In this document: positions 1-8,555 of the stretch, piece after piece
Layout: each line of letters starts with the position of its first letter
How positions within the stretch are numbered: the stretch's first letter is position 1
Source of the DNA: Flagellatimonas centrodinii
GTDB lineage: Bacteria > Pseudomonadota > Gammaproteobacteria > Nevskiales > Nevskiaceae
Assembly: GCF_016918765.2 (NCBI RefSeq)
Contig: NZ_CP092104.1
Span: 1,612,001-1,676,000 of the forward strand
Length of the DNA stretch: 64,000 bases
Direction of reading: 5' to 3'
Position numbers and translations under genes: made by a program
Notes under the pieces: model-generated
Told to the model about the DNA's origin: nothing
Database searches by the model: none
What the model saw: the letters and a program-made list of their open reading frames with translations, nothing else

Positions 1-56
1 GATGACAAATGAAGGGTGCGGTGCTCGCGATGACAACGGAAGGGTGTAGGGCGCGC
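1..56. repeat. Two tandem 28-bp repeat units
   Basis: Two 28-base units, 1-28 and 29-56, both begin GATGACAA and share the core GAAGGGTG. Three closely similar 28-base units lie at 5707-5790, so this looks like the right arm of a second copy of that composite repeat, cut by the window edge. No coding potential is apparent in it. Confidence 0.6.
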
Positions 57-130
57 AACGCCGGCGGGACTTCGGGTTTTCCGCCGTCGCGCGTATAGGC
101 TGGATGACGCATCGTTCTGGAGGAAGCGCG

Positions 131-430
131 ATGTCCGACCATCCCCGGGCAGAAGACCCGGTCACACCGGCAGCCGATGCTGCCGACGAGACCCCTCACG
201 CCCGGGAGCGCGCCCATGCCGCCGTCGTCGCCAATCTGCTCCGCGAGCACAACAAGACGCTGGTGCGGTTTCTGGTCACCCGCCTCAACTCCGTGGCCGA
301 GGCCACCGGGTGGCGCAGAACCTCGCCATCGACCGCCTGCGTCGGCGCACTGCCCACGGCATGGTGGTGTCGGCCGAGCCGGAGATCATCGAAGCGGCCG
401 AAAACCTTTGCGACCGACTTCGGTGGTTGA
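131..430 (+). pseudogene. Decayed ECF (FecI-type) sigma factor gene
   Basis: The frame starting at 131 encodes an N-terminus with the sigma region 2.1-like segment REHNKTLVRFLVTRLNSVAEA (last part up to about 303). The next recognisable piece, AQNLAIDRLRRR (about 313-348), is the region 2.4 signature of FecI-type ECF sigma factors, but it is in a different frame. The roughly 40 residues that normally lie between them are missing and no region 4 follows. An internal deletion with a frame change therefore appears to have inactivated the gene. In live systems of this family the sigma factor usually sits beside a FecR anti-sigma and a TonB receptor; none is adjacent. A sequencing error could explain a frame change but not the missing residues. 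Confidence 0.7.
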
Positions 431-431
431 G

Positions 432-457
432 GGCGGGGTTTTTCCGCCGCCTTTTTT
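432..457 (+). terminator. Possible weak terminator hairpin
   Basis: GGCGG (432-436) can pair with CCGCC (444-448) across a T-rich loop, and a run of six T follows three bases later. The stem is only 5 bp, so this is tentative. It lies just after the sigma-factor remnant and could be a relic of its terminator. Confidence 0.3.
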
Positions 458-586
458 GCCACGATAGCGGGGCAGTCCGTTTCTCCTCGAAGGGGAGTCA
501 ATCCTGCAGGGAAGCGTGGCAGTTCAGGCGCCGCTCAGGCGATGCCGGGCAAACTGGAAATTCGTTCTACTGCTTGGAGTCCGGTC

Positions 587-1015
587 ATGCATCATCCGTC
601 CTGGTCGATACAGCTCGTCGCGGGTGTGGGTTTGGCGCTGAGCTTGGCGCTGGTAACTGCGGTGCAGGCGGCGCCGCCGGAAGGCAAAGGCAAGCCGCAT
701 AAGCATCATGCTGATAGCGCCGTGCGTGGTGTCGACGTGTTGGTCCGTGCCGGGATCGGCGCCGGCGATGCGCGTGCGCTGGCGCTGCAGCATGGCCTGA
801 CCGGCTATGGCGAGCTGCCGCCGGGTATCCGCAAGAATCTGGCGCGCGGCAAGCCGTTGCCGCCGGGGATCGCCAAGAAGGTGGGTTCGCCGACATTTAT
901 TCAGGAATTGCCCCGCCACGATGGCTACGAGTGGCGGGTGGCCGGGAATGATCTGGTGCTAGTGTCCTTGGCCTCGCAGGTGATTGCCGACGTTCTGGTC
1001 GACATTTTTCGTTGA
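587..1015 (+). CDS. CigR-like exported protein
   Basis: The 142-residue product begins MHHPSWSIQ and has a signal peptide ending near VQAAPP, so it is probably periplasmic. A basic, His-rich stretch (about 25-35) follows. The C-terminal half has the paired motif LPPGIRKNLARGKPLPPGIA (about 84-103) and ends in an IADVLVDIFR segment, which are features of the anti-virulence regulator CigR / RcnB-like family. That family is widespread in proteobacteria and its biochemical role is poorly defined. I chose 587 over the in-frame ATG at 542 because only the shorter form puts a signal peptide at the N-terminus. It appears to be a single-gene unit with repeat-rich DNA downstream. Confidence 0.6.
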   Translation: MHHPSWSIQLVAGVGLALSLALVTAVQAAPPEGKGKPHKHHADSAVRGVDVLVRAGIGAGDARALALQHGLTGYGELPPGIRKNLARGKPLPPGIAKKVGSPTFIQELPRHDGYEWRVAGNDLVLVSLASQVIADVLVDIFR

Positions 1016-1082
1016 GGGTGGGGCTTGGCGGCATTCGTGACGGCGTCGCGTTGAAGTTTGGGGCGCGCCGTATGTGTTGTTG

Positions 1083-1117
1083 TCATTGCGAGCCCGCGTA
1101 GCGGGCGTGGCAATCTC
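1083..1117. repeat. Dispersed palindromic repeat (TCATTGCGAGC type)
   Basis: The stretch opens TCATTGCGAGCCCGC, has a short internal palindrome CCCGCGTAGCGGG, and closes GTGGCAATCTC. The same opening and closing sequences frame the repeat at 5618-5652. It is an intergenic, REP-like element with no coding role. Confidence 0.6.
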
Positions 1118-1182
1118 GGCCGGTGGGCAGTGCAACGGATACGCGGGGGAGTGCTGCGAATGAACCTTCGCACTGGCCATCG

Positions 1183-1378
1183 TGGCGACACGTCACTCTG
1201 TTAGTCCACCCCGGCCCCGGCTTTCATGCCGGGTCGTTCACCCCGCCTGCGAGCAGTGCTCGCAACAACGGCGGGGTTCACCCTGGCGACACGTTGCTTT
1301 GCTAATTCACTCCGGCCCCGGCATCCATGCCGGGTCGTGAGCCCCTCTTCGAGCTGTGCTCGAAGAGGGGCTCACCCA
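1183..1378. repeat. Two diverged copies of a hairpin-bearing direct repeat
   Basis: A segment of about 55 bases starting TGGCGACACGT and ending CATGCCGGGTCGT occurs at 1183-1237 and again at 1284-1338. Each copy is followed by a strong hairpin. The second is a perfect 16-bp stem (1339-1354 with 1358-1373) and a 3-base loop. The first has GCGAGC/GCTCGC and ACCCCGCC/GGCGGGGT stems (about 1239-1278). This accounts for most of the gap between the CigR-like gene and the CoA-transferase; the remaining 1379-1508 shows nothing I can name apart from the upstream region of the next gene. Confidence 0.6.
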
Positions 1379-1508
1379 AATGAATCAGGCGGGGTGGGGT
1401 GGGGGGCGGTAGGGTCTGGCGGACAATGCCGGGTGCTGCGCAAGGCGCGGTGGCGGTGGGGTGCGGAGGCGCCCTCGAGCCCATTCATTACAGATAAACA
1501 GGTGCGTT

Positions 1509-3992
1509 ATGGCGGGTGTATTCAAGGATCTGCAGGTGCTGGACCTGAGCTGGGGCATTGCCGGGCCGATGACCGGCATGCTGCTGGCCGACAACGGCGC
1601 CACGGTGACCAAGATCGAACCGCCGGGGGGCGACCCGTTTCGCGGCCAGCTGGGCTATACGGTATGGAACCGGGGCAAGCGCAGCGCGGTGCTGGACCTG
1701 AAGACGGCTGACGACAAGGCCGCGCTGCTGGCGCTGGTGCGTACGGCGGATGTGCTGATCGAGTCCTATGCGCCGGGGGTCACCGCCCGGCTGGGTATTG
1801 ACTACGACACGCTCAAGGCGCTGAACCCGAAGCTGGTGTACTGCTCCATCACCGGCTACGGCACCGACGACAACGAACACCGCGATCGCCCGGCCTACGA
1901 TGCGCTGGTGCAGGCACGCTCCGGCCTGATGTGGGAGCAACGCGGCTGGGCCGAGGGGGCGCTGAATCATCTAGCCGGTCGTGAAGATCCCTTCCCCGAT
2001 CTGGACATTCCGTATGACTGGGTGCAGGGCGCGCCGCGGCCCGGCCCGCTGTTTCCGGCTTCGCACTGGCCGAGCCTGGGGGCGTTCTTCTCGGCCTCGG
2101 TGGGTATCAGTGCCGCCATCCGTGCGCGCGGCATCACTGGCCGGGGGCAGAAGGTGGAAACCTCGCTGCTGCAGGGCGCCTTTGCCGGCGCTGCCGGCGT
2201 GTGGATGCGCGCCGAGAACATCGATCCGGACGGCTTCGATTCCTGGATTCTCGGCTGCAAGGCGCCGAAGGGGCACTTCGAGTGCAAGGACGGCAAGTGG
2301 ATCCACAACTGGGTGCCCAACCCGCGCTTCATCCTGCAGGCGTCGGAGGGCGATAACCTCAACGCCACGCCGAACCTCACGGTACAGAACGACCCGGACC
2401 GCTTCGGCACCGGGCCGGAAGAGCTGCTGGTGATGTCGCACTACCAGCCGATCCTGGCCGAGGCGGTGAAGAAGTTCACGGCGCAGGAATGGGTGGATGC
2501 CGCCGAGAAGGCGGAGATGACCATGCAGGACATCCGCTCGGTGGAAGAGTCGCTGGCCGATCCGTTGTTCCTCAAGGACGGCTGCGTCACCGAAACAGAA
2601 GATCCGACGCTGGGGCGCATCCGCACCGTCGGCACCGCCTACAAGATGAGCAAGACGCCGGGGCAGCTCGGCACGCGCTCGCCCAGCGTCGGCGAGCACA
2701 CCGATGCGGTGAAGGCCGAGGCACAGAAGATTCTCGCCGAGGCCCGTGCCGAAGCGGCGGCGGCCAACGCCGGCAAGTCGCTGAAGGCGCCGCTGGAGGG
2801 CATCACCGTGCTCGACCTCGGGCTGGCGATCGCCGGGCCGTTCGGTACCCAGTTGCTGTCGGACCTGGGCGCCACCGTGATCAAGATCAATGGCCTGTAC
2901 GACCTCTTCTGGCATCGCGTACACATCGCCTACATGGCCAACCGCGGCAAGCAGAGCATCACCCTCAACCTGAAAGACCCGCGGGCGATGGAGGTGTTCC
3001 TCAAGCTGGTGGACGAGGCCGATGTGGTGCATCACAACATGCGCTACGAAGCGGCGGAGCGCTTGAAGATCGACTACGAGAGCCTGAAGCAGCGCAAGCC
3101 CGATCTCATCTACTGTCACACCCGCGGCTTCGAGACCGGCAAGCGCGCCGGCCTGCCCGGCAACGACCAGACCGGCGCCTGCCTGTCGGGTATCCAGTAC
3201 GAAGACGGTGGCATGGCCCGCGGTGGCAAGCCCTTGTGGAGCCTCACCAGCTTCGGCGATACCGGCAACGGTTTCCTGTCGGCGGTGGCGGTGATCAACG
3301 CGCTGTATCACCGCGACCGCACGGGCGAAGGTCAGATGGTGGACACCTCCATCATCAATGCCGCGCTGCTCAACACCTCGTATGCCGTTGCCACACCGGA
3401 CGGCAAGGGCTTCGAGCGGCCACAGATCGACGGCATGCAGTTCGGCTTTTCCGCCGGGCATCGCATTTACGAAACGGCGTCCGGCTGGCTGTGCGTGGTG
3501 CTCGCCAACGACGGCCATTGGGATGCGCTGTTTGCGGCCACTGGCCTGTCGGAACTGGCCACCGATGCGCGGTTCACCGATGCCGCAGCGCGGCGACAGC
3601 ACGACGCCGAGCTGGCCGACATGATTGCGGCGAAGCTGAAGTCCGCCAGTGCCACCGAGTGGTTCGCCAAGCTTGATGCTGCTGGCGTACCGGTGGAAAT
3701 CGTGTCGGAAGACTTCTCCCGCAAGGTGCACGACACGCCAGCCTTCCAGAAGCATCAGTGGGTGGTGTCCTACGACCACCCGGTGGTTGGCAAGCTCGAC
3801 CAGATCGGCCTGCTGTTCAGCCTCTCGGACACCCCCGGGGTGATCCAGGGGCGGCCGTTGCTGGTGGGCGAACACACCCAGCAGATCATGGGCCGCCTTG
3901 GTTACAGCGAAGACCAGATCAAGACCATGGAAGAGCAGTTCGCCGTGGGCTTTGTCGGCATGCCGAGGATGCCGCCGCGCCGCGCCGCCTGA
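1509..3992 (+). CDS. Double-domain CaiB/BaiF-family CoA-transferase
   Basis: The 827-residue product is about twice the usual 400 residues of class III CoA-transferases, which move CoA between carboxylic acids in the cytoplasm. Two copies of the fold are visible. The first starts at VLDLSWGIAGP (about 9) with GRGQKVETS near 211; the second starts at ITVLDLGLAIAGP (about 433) with GEGQMVDTS near 606. Aligned by eye on formyl-CoA transferase, the catalytic Asp is present in the second half (Asp584 in FGDTGNG), but the first half has Ser189 there (PSLGAFF). The second half is therefore probably the active one. The start at 1509 (ATGGCGGGTGTA) is preferred because the fold begins right after it. 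The gene stands alone, with its stop just before the convergent DctA-like gene. The substrate is unknown. Confidence 0.85.
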   Translation: MAGVFKDLQVLDLSWGIAGPMTGMLLADNGATVTKIEPPGGDPFRGQLGYTVWNRGKRSAVLDLKTADDKAALLALVRTADVLIESYAPGVTARLGIDYDTLKALNPKLVYCSITGYGTDDNEHRDRPAYDALVQARSGLMWEQRGWAEGALNHLAGREDPFPDLDIPYDWVQGAPRPGPLFPASHWPSLGAFFSASVGISAAIRARGITGRGQKVETSLLQGAFAGAAGVWMRAENIDPDGFDSWILGCKAPKGHFECKDGKWIHNWVPNPRFILQASEGDNLNATPNLTVQNDPDRFGTGPEELLVMSHYQPILAEAVKKFTAQEWVDAAEKAEMTMQDIRSVEESLADPLFLKDGCVTETEDPTLGRIRTVGTAYKMSKTPGQLGTRSPSVGEHTDAVKAEAQKILAEARAEAAAANAGKSLKAPLEGITVLDLGLAIAGPFGTQLLSDLGATVIKINGLYDLFWHRVHIAYMANRGKQSITLNLKDPRAMEVFLKLVDEADVVHHNMRYEAAERLKIDYESLKQRKPDLIYCHTRGFETGKRAGLPGNDQTGACLSGIQYEDGGMARGGKPLWSLTSFGDTGNGFLSAVAVINALYHRDRTGEGQMVDTSIINAALLNTSYAVATPDGKGFERPQIDGMQFGFSAGHRIYETASGWLCVVLANDGHWDALFAATGLSELATDARFTDAAARRQHDAELADMIAAKLKSASATEWFAKLDAAGVPVEIVSEDFSRKVHDTPAFQKHQWVVSYDHPVVGKLDQIGLLFSLSDTPGVIQGRPLLVGEHTQQIMGRLGYSEDQIKTMEEQFAVGFVGMPRMPPRRAA

Positions 3993-4006
3993 AAGCCCAA
4001 GCCGCT

Positions 4007-5434
4007 TCAGCTTGCGCGGGTGCCCGCATCGGCGGCTGGCAGGCCGTCGATGATGGTGGCGTCAGACGGCGTCAGCCCTGGTCGTGACGCCATCATCTGC
4101 GCCTGCATGATCTGGTCGACATTGACCAGACGGGGGTTGTCCAGCACTTGCTGCAGTCGGGCGCGATCAAGGTGTCCGGTCCACCGCGCCACCACCAGCG
4201 TGCCTACCCCGTTGCCGGTGAGGTTGGTCAGTGCGCGCGCCTCCGACATGAAGCGGTCGATGCCAACGATCAGGGCAATGCCCGCCAGCGGAATGATGCT
4301 GTCGAAGGCCGCCAACGACGCGGCAAGCGTGACCAGACCGGCGCCGGTGACACCGGCAGCCCCATTGGACGAGATCAGCATGAACACCAGCAGGCCGATC
4401 TGGGTGGCGATGGGTACGTCAATGCCAAAGGCCTGGGCGATGAAGATCGCTGCCATGGTCATGTAGATGGCGGTGCCGTCGAGGTTGAACGAGTAGCCGG
4501 TGGGGATCGTCAGGCCGACCACCGAGCGTTCGGCTCCGGCGGCTTCCAGCTTGATCAGCATGCGCGGCAGCACGGTTTCGGAGGATGAGGTGCCGAGCAC
4601 GATCAGCAGTTCATCCTTGATGTAGCGGATGTACTTGAAGATGCTGAAGCCGCACCACCAGCAGATCGGCCCCAGTACACCAAACAGGAACAGCAGGCAG
4701 GTGATGTAGAAGCTGACCATGAAATGGGCCAGCGAGCCGAGGATCTGACTGCCGTACTGGCCGATGGTGAAGGCCATGCCCCCCATCGCCCCGATCGGCG
4801 CCAGCCACATCACGATCTTGATGATGCCGAACATCACCTTGGCGACAGTATCCAGCGCGTCAACCGCGCCCTGGGCCCGCGGTCCGAGCATGGTGATGGC
4901 GCAGGCCACCAGCACGGCCAGCACCAGCACCTGAATCAGCTGACCCTCGACGAAGGCGCCGAAGAATGAGTGCGGCACAAGGTTGAGAATAAAGCCGGTG
5001 ACACCGCCGCCGTCGAGCGCGCCGGCAGTGCGCAGGGTGGCTTCCGCGGTGGAGGCATCAAAGGTGGCGAGGTCCAATCCCAGCGACGCGCCGGGCGCCA
5101 TCAGGTTGATCGTGACCAGGCCGATGCCAAGCGCAAATATGGTGGTCACATGGAAGTACACCACAGTACGCAACGCCAGGCCGCCGGCTTTGGCCAGATT
5201 GCCGAGACTGGCAATGCCGACCGCGACGGTTGCGAAGATGGTGGGCGCGATCACCACTTTCACCACCTTGATGAACAGGTCCGCCATCCATTTCATGCGG
5301 GCGCCAATCTCGGGGGCCAGAAGACCGATCAGAACACCGGCCGTGATGCCCACCAGGACCCAGAAGTAGAGGTGATGCCAGAACGGCTTGCGGCGCTGCG
5401 AGATCGCGGCGGGAGAATCGGTCATGGTGCTCAT
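4007..5434 (-). CDS. DctA-type dicarboxylate/cation symporter
   Basis: The 475-residue inner-membrane protein belongs to the sodium/proton:dicarboxylate symporter (SDF, DAACS) family, which imports C4-dicarboxylates or acidic amino acids. Visible family signatures are the N-terminal helix HHLYFWVLVGITAGVLIG, the hairpin motif GTSSSETVLPRM (about 275-286) and GYSFNLDGTAIYMTMAAIF (about 313-331). The start at 5434 has a GAGG Shine-Dalgarno sequence about 7 bases upstream on the minus strand. The gene is divergent from the hybrid histidine kinase at 5879, whose sensor region resembles DctB-type sensors. A palindromic motif shared with the esterase operon lies 67 bases upstream of the start. The exact substrate cannot be told from sequence. 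Confidence 0.88.
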   Translation of the reverse strand: MSTMTDSPAAISQRRKPFWHHLYFWVLVGITAGVLIGLLAPEIGARMKWMADLFIKVVKVVIAPTIFATVAVGIASLGNLAKAGGLALRTVVYFHVTTIFALGIGLVTINLMAPGASLGLDLATFDASTAEATLRTAGALDGGGVTGFILNLVPHSFFGAFVEGQLIQVLVLAVLVACAITMLGPRAQGAVDALDTVAKVMFGIIKIVMWLAPIGAMGGMAFTIGQYGSQILGSLAHFMVSFYITCLLFLFGVLGPICWWCGFSIFKYIRYIKDELLIVLGTSSSETVLPRMLIKLEAAGAERSVVGLTIPTGYSFNLDGTAIYMTMAAIFIAQAFGIDVPIATQIGLLVFMLISSNGAAGVTGAGLVTLAASLAAFDSIIPLAGIALIVGIDRFMSEARALTNLTGNGVGTLVVARWTGHLDRARLQQVLDNPRLVNVDQIMQAQMMASRPGLTPSDATIIDGLPAADAGTRAS

Positions 5435-5500
5435 GGGGTGCCTCAGGCTGCGCGGACCCGTGTTGGTCGCGATGCATACTGTCAGCGCGTCGGCAGATCA

Positions 5501-5521
5501 CCAATAACGCATTGGTACTAG
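5501..5521 (-). promoter_or_regulatory. Putative palindromic activator site upstream of the symporter
   Basis: The inverted repeat CCAAT-N5-ATTGG (CCAATAACGCATTGG) is followed by TACTAG. The same 21-base pattern occurs at 14284-14304 with 18 of 21 bases identical. In both places it sits about 65-85 bases upstream of a minus-strand start codon, with a possible -10 hexamer (here TATGCA on the minus strand) 20-25 bases further downstream. This fits an activator site near the -35 region. The LuxR-type regulator at 8556-9209 is the obvious candidate to bind it, but that is inference. Confidence 0.5.
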
Positions 5522-5544
5522 GCGGGCGAAGCATGTCGGCCTGG

Positions 5545-5852
5545 TCGTTGCGAGCCCGCCCTCAATGTCATTGCGAGCGCCCGTCCTCCCTGTCATTGCG
5601 AGCGCCCGCCCTCCCCGTCATTGCGAGCGCCCGCAGGGCGCGTGGCAATCTCACCCGGAGCGCTGAACGCCACATCACGAGATCGCCGCGCCGCTTCGCG
5701 GCTCGCGATGACAGTGAAGGGTGCTGCGGGCCGCGATGACAGGAAACGGTGCTTCGGGCTGCGATGACAGGGAACAGGACTTCGGGCGGCGACGACAGGG
5801 AACGGTACTTGGGGTGCGCGGTGATGGGGAAGGGGCGCCGCCGCTCGCGATG
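5545..5852. repeat. Composite tandem/inverted repeat block
   Basis: The left arm has units starting TCATTGCGAGCGCCCG (or TCGTTGCGAGCCCG) at 5545, 5568, 5593 and 5618, spaced 23-25 bases apart. The last runs to 5652 and ends GTGGCAATCTC. An imperfect inverted partner opens GAGATCGCC at 5679 and runs to about 5713. The right arm has 28-base units starting GATGACAG at 5707, 5735 and 5763, with a degenerate fourth from 5791. There are no spacers, so it is not CRISPR. It fills most of the gap between the symporter and kinase genes, so any kinase promoter must lie in or right after it. Confidence 0.7.
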
Positions 5853-5878
5853 GGGCGCTGGCTGCGCCAAGATGGCGT

Positions 5879-8518
5879 ATGTATGACGCGCCCCGACCCC
5901 GAGCCCAGATCGCCGCCATCACGCTGGTGGTGCTGCTGGCGGTGGCTGCAGTGGCCTGGGCGGCAGCGGCCGAATACCAGCGTCGCAGCCTGGCCGCCAG
6001 TGCGGCACAGGCCGGAGAGCAATTGCGGCTGCAGGACGACACCCTGCAGGCGCTGATCGAGCGCTATCGGGTGCTGCCAGCGGTTCTGGCGCTGGATCCA
6101 CAGGTGCAGTCCACGCTGTCGGCTGCCGGGATCGACGACGCTGAGCGTGCCCGGCTCAACCGCAAGCTCGCCCTGATCAACGGCGCGGCGGCCACTTCGA
6201 CACTGACGCTGCTGGACCGCGACGGCGTCGCGGTGGCGGCGAGCAACTGGCAATCCAGTGATAGCAATGTCGGCGTCGACTACCAGTTTCGTCCCTACTT
6301 CCAGGATGCGGTCGACCATGACAGTGCAAGCTTCTATGCACTGGGGGTCACCACCTCAGTGCCGGGATATTTTCTGTCGCAGGCGGTGCGCGATCAGGAG
6401 GGACGGTTGCTGGGCGTGGTGGTGGTCAAGCTGGTTCTGAGAATGCAGGAACAGGCCTGGAAGCACCTGCCGGATGCGGTCTTCGTCAGCGATCGTCTCG
6501 GGGTAATCTTTCTCAGCAGCCGTGATGACTGGCGCTACCGCCAGCTGCACCCGCTGGATGCGGCGGAGCTGCAACGGCTGACCGACACCCGACAGTACGG
6601 CGATACCACGCTGACCACGCTCGACCTGACGCCGGTTGACACACCGCGCGATGGGGTGCGGCGAGTCCGAGTGGCGGATATCGGTGAGGCCATGTGGTTG
6701 TCGAGACCGCTGCCGGAGCAGGGCTGGACCCTGCACGTGATGCGCTCCACCCGCCCCATCCGGATCGCCGCCCGAACCGTTGCCGCCTCGGTGGCGGCCG
6801 GCCTGTTGTTTTTCGTGTTGCTGGGGCTGTACCTGCAGCAGCGTCGCCGCATGGTGCAGCTACGCGAGCGTGGTCGGGTCGAACTGGAACGGCTGGTGGC
6901 CCAGCACGCGACCGAGATACGCACCGCGCAAGATGGTCTGGTGCAGGCGGCCCGCCGCGCCGACTACGGCGAAAGCCCGAGCCTGCAGCATCTGCCGCAG
7001 GGGGTCTGCGTGATCGATGCCGACCTGCGACTGGTGGCCTGGAACCGGCGTTATGTCGAGCTGTTCCGGTTTCCGCCGGAGCTGATCCAGGTCGGCCGCC
7101 CGATCGAAGAGGTGTTTCGTTACAACGCCGCCCGCGGGCTGCTGGGGCCCGGCCCGGTGGAGGCTGCCATCGCCCGCCGCCTGGAGCATCTGCGTGCCGG
7201 CCGTCCGCACATGCACGAGCGCGAGCGCGGCGATGGCACCGTCATCGAGATCCGCGGCAACCCGCTGCCGGACGGCGGCTTTGTGACCAGCTATGCCGAC
7301 ATCACCGCCTACAAGCAGGCGGCGCGCGAGTTGCGGTCACTGGCCGACACGCTGGAGCGACGCATCGAGGCCCGCACCCATGATCTCGCCGAAGCCACCG
7401 CCGAAGCGGAGCGTGCCAATCGTTACAAGACCCGGTTCGTGGCGGCCGCCGTGCATGACCTGCTGCAGCCGTTGAACGCGGCGCGGATGTTTGTCTCGGC
7501 CTTGCGCGAGCGGGTGGAGAACGACCACAGCCTGCGCGGGCTGGCGGACAGCGTCGATGGCGCGCTGTCGGCGCAGGACGAGATTCTCGGCAGCCTGCTG
7601 GACATTTCGCGGCTGGAGTCCGGCACCCTGGAGGTGCGTCGCCGTGATCTGGCGCTGGGGCCGGTGCTGGACTCGCTGGCGCGCGAGATCGGGGTGCTGG
7701 CGGAATCGCGCGGCTTACGATTCCGCTATCACCCGACGCGGGCAGTGGTGTGCAGCGACGAGGCGCTGCTGCGACGCATCGTCCAGAACTTCCTTTCCAA
7801 CGCGCTGCGCTACACGGCGCGCGGCAGCATCCTGCTCGGCGTGCGGCAGGCGGGCGACGCCGTGCGGATCGAAGTCTGGGATACCGGTCCCGGTATCCCG
7901 TCGGCACAACATGCCGTGATCTTCGAGGAGTTCCGGCGGCTGGATACCGGCGGCGACCAGGGCGAACGTGGTGCCGGGCTGGGGCTTGCCATCGTCGACC
8001 GGATCGCTCGGCTGCTGGGGCATCGGGTGTCGCTGCGGTCGTGGCCGGGGCGGGGCAGCGTGTTTGCCGTCACCGTGCCCCGCGGCGATGTGCTGGCAGC
8101 GGCGGTGGCCCCGCCGCCACGGCCGCCACCGGTCAGCTCGCAGTTGAGCGGTCGCCATATCTGGTGTGTCGACGACGATCCGCGGGTGCGGGAGGGACTC
8201 GCGGCGTTGTTGGGCGGGTGGGGCTGTGAGGCGACCCTGATCGCCAGTGCGGCGCAGGCGCGGTCGCGGGTGACGGCCGCCGCGGTGCCCGACCTGGTGC
8301 TGCTGGATGTGCGCCTGGGCGACATCCTGGGGCCGGACCTGGTGCCGGACCTGCAGGCGGTCTGGGGGCGTGAGGTGCCGGTGATTCTGGTCACCGCCGA
8401 GCACGATCCAGCCCTGCGCGAGCAGGCCCGTGCGGCGGGCTGGGGCTGGCTGGCCAAGCCAGTGGCTCCGGCGGCCCTGCGGGCCTTGATGACGCAACGT
8501 CTGCTGCGGAGCCGATAG
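5879..8518 (+). CDS. Hybrid sensor histidine kinase/response regulator
   Basis: This 879-residue inner-membrane sensor has TM1 at about 10-30 and TM2 at about 301-321. They enclose a periplasmic region of about 270 residues that looks like a double Cache/DctB-type ligand sensor. After it come a PAS domain (about 370-480, QGVCVIDADLRLVAWN), HisKA with the phospho-acceptor His526 in AAVHDLLQPLN, and an ATPase domain (about 620-735; N box QNFLSNALRYT, G boxes DTGPGIP and GAGLGLAI). A C-terminal receiver domain has Asp810 in LLDVRLGD. The architecture resembles NahK/ErcS-type kinases that act through a separate LuxR regulator, and one is encoded convergently at 8556-9209. The divergent DctA-like symporter suggests that small carboxylates, or products of the esterase operon, may be the signal. 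That link is inference. Confidence 0.9.
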   Translation: MYDAPRPRAQIAAITLVVLLAVAAVAWAAAAEYQRRSLAASAAQAGEQLRLQDDTLQALIERYRVLPAVLALDPQVQSTLSAAGIDDAERARLNRKLALINGAAATSTLTLLDRDGVAVAASNWQSSDSNVGVDYQFRPYFQDAVDHDSASFYALGVTTSVPGYFLSQAVRDQEGRLLGVVVVKLVLRMQEQAWKHLPDAVFVSDRLGVIFLSSRDDWRYRQLHPLDAAELQRLTDTRQYGDTTLTTLDLTPVDTPRDGVRRVRVADIGEAMWLSRPLPEQGWTLHVMRSTRPIRIAARTVAASVAAGLLFFVLLGLYLQQRRRMVQLRERGRVELERLVAQHATEIRTAQDGLVQAARRADYGESPSLQHLPQGVCVIDADLRLVAWNRRYVELFRFPPELIQVGRPIEEVFRYNAARGLLGPGPVEAAIARRLEHLRAGRPHMHERERGDGTVIEIRGNPLPDGGFVTSYADITAYKQAARELRSLADTLERRIEARTHDLAEATAEAERANRYKTRFVAAAVHDLLQPLNAARMFVSALRERVENDHSLRGLADSVDGALSAQDEILGSLLDISRLESGTLEVRRRDLALGPVLDSLAREIGVLAESRGLRFRYHPTRAVVCSDEALLRRIVQNFLSNALRYTARGSILLGVRQAGDAVRIEVWDTGPGIPSAQHAVIFEEFRRLDTGGDQGERGAGLGLAIVDRIARLLGHRVSLRSWPGRGSVFAVTVPRGDVLAAAVAPPPRPPPVSSQLSGRHIWCVDDDPRVREGLAALLGGWGCEATLIASAAQARSRVTAAAVPDLVLLDVRLGDILGPDLVPDLQAVWGREVPVILVTAEHDPALREQARAAGWGWLAKPVAPAALRALMTQRLLRSR

Positions 8519-8555
8519 GCGCCTGGGCGGCAGAAACGCAGGCTCCTGGCCAGCG

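Noticed and set aside
1971-3875. A 634-codon open frame opposite the double CaiB gene
   Set aside because: It is antisense to a gene with clear motifs; GC-rich DNA commonly leaves such mirror frames open. Its translation shows no domain.
5545-5790. Possible CRISPR array
   Set aside because: Units are directly abutting without unique spacers, unit lengths differ (23-25 and 28), and no cas genes are nearby.
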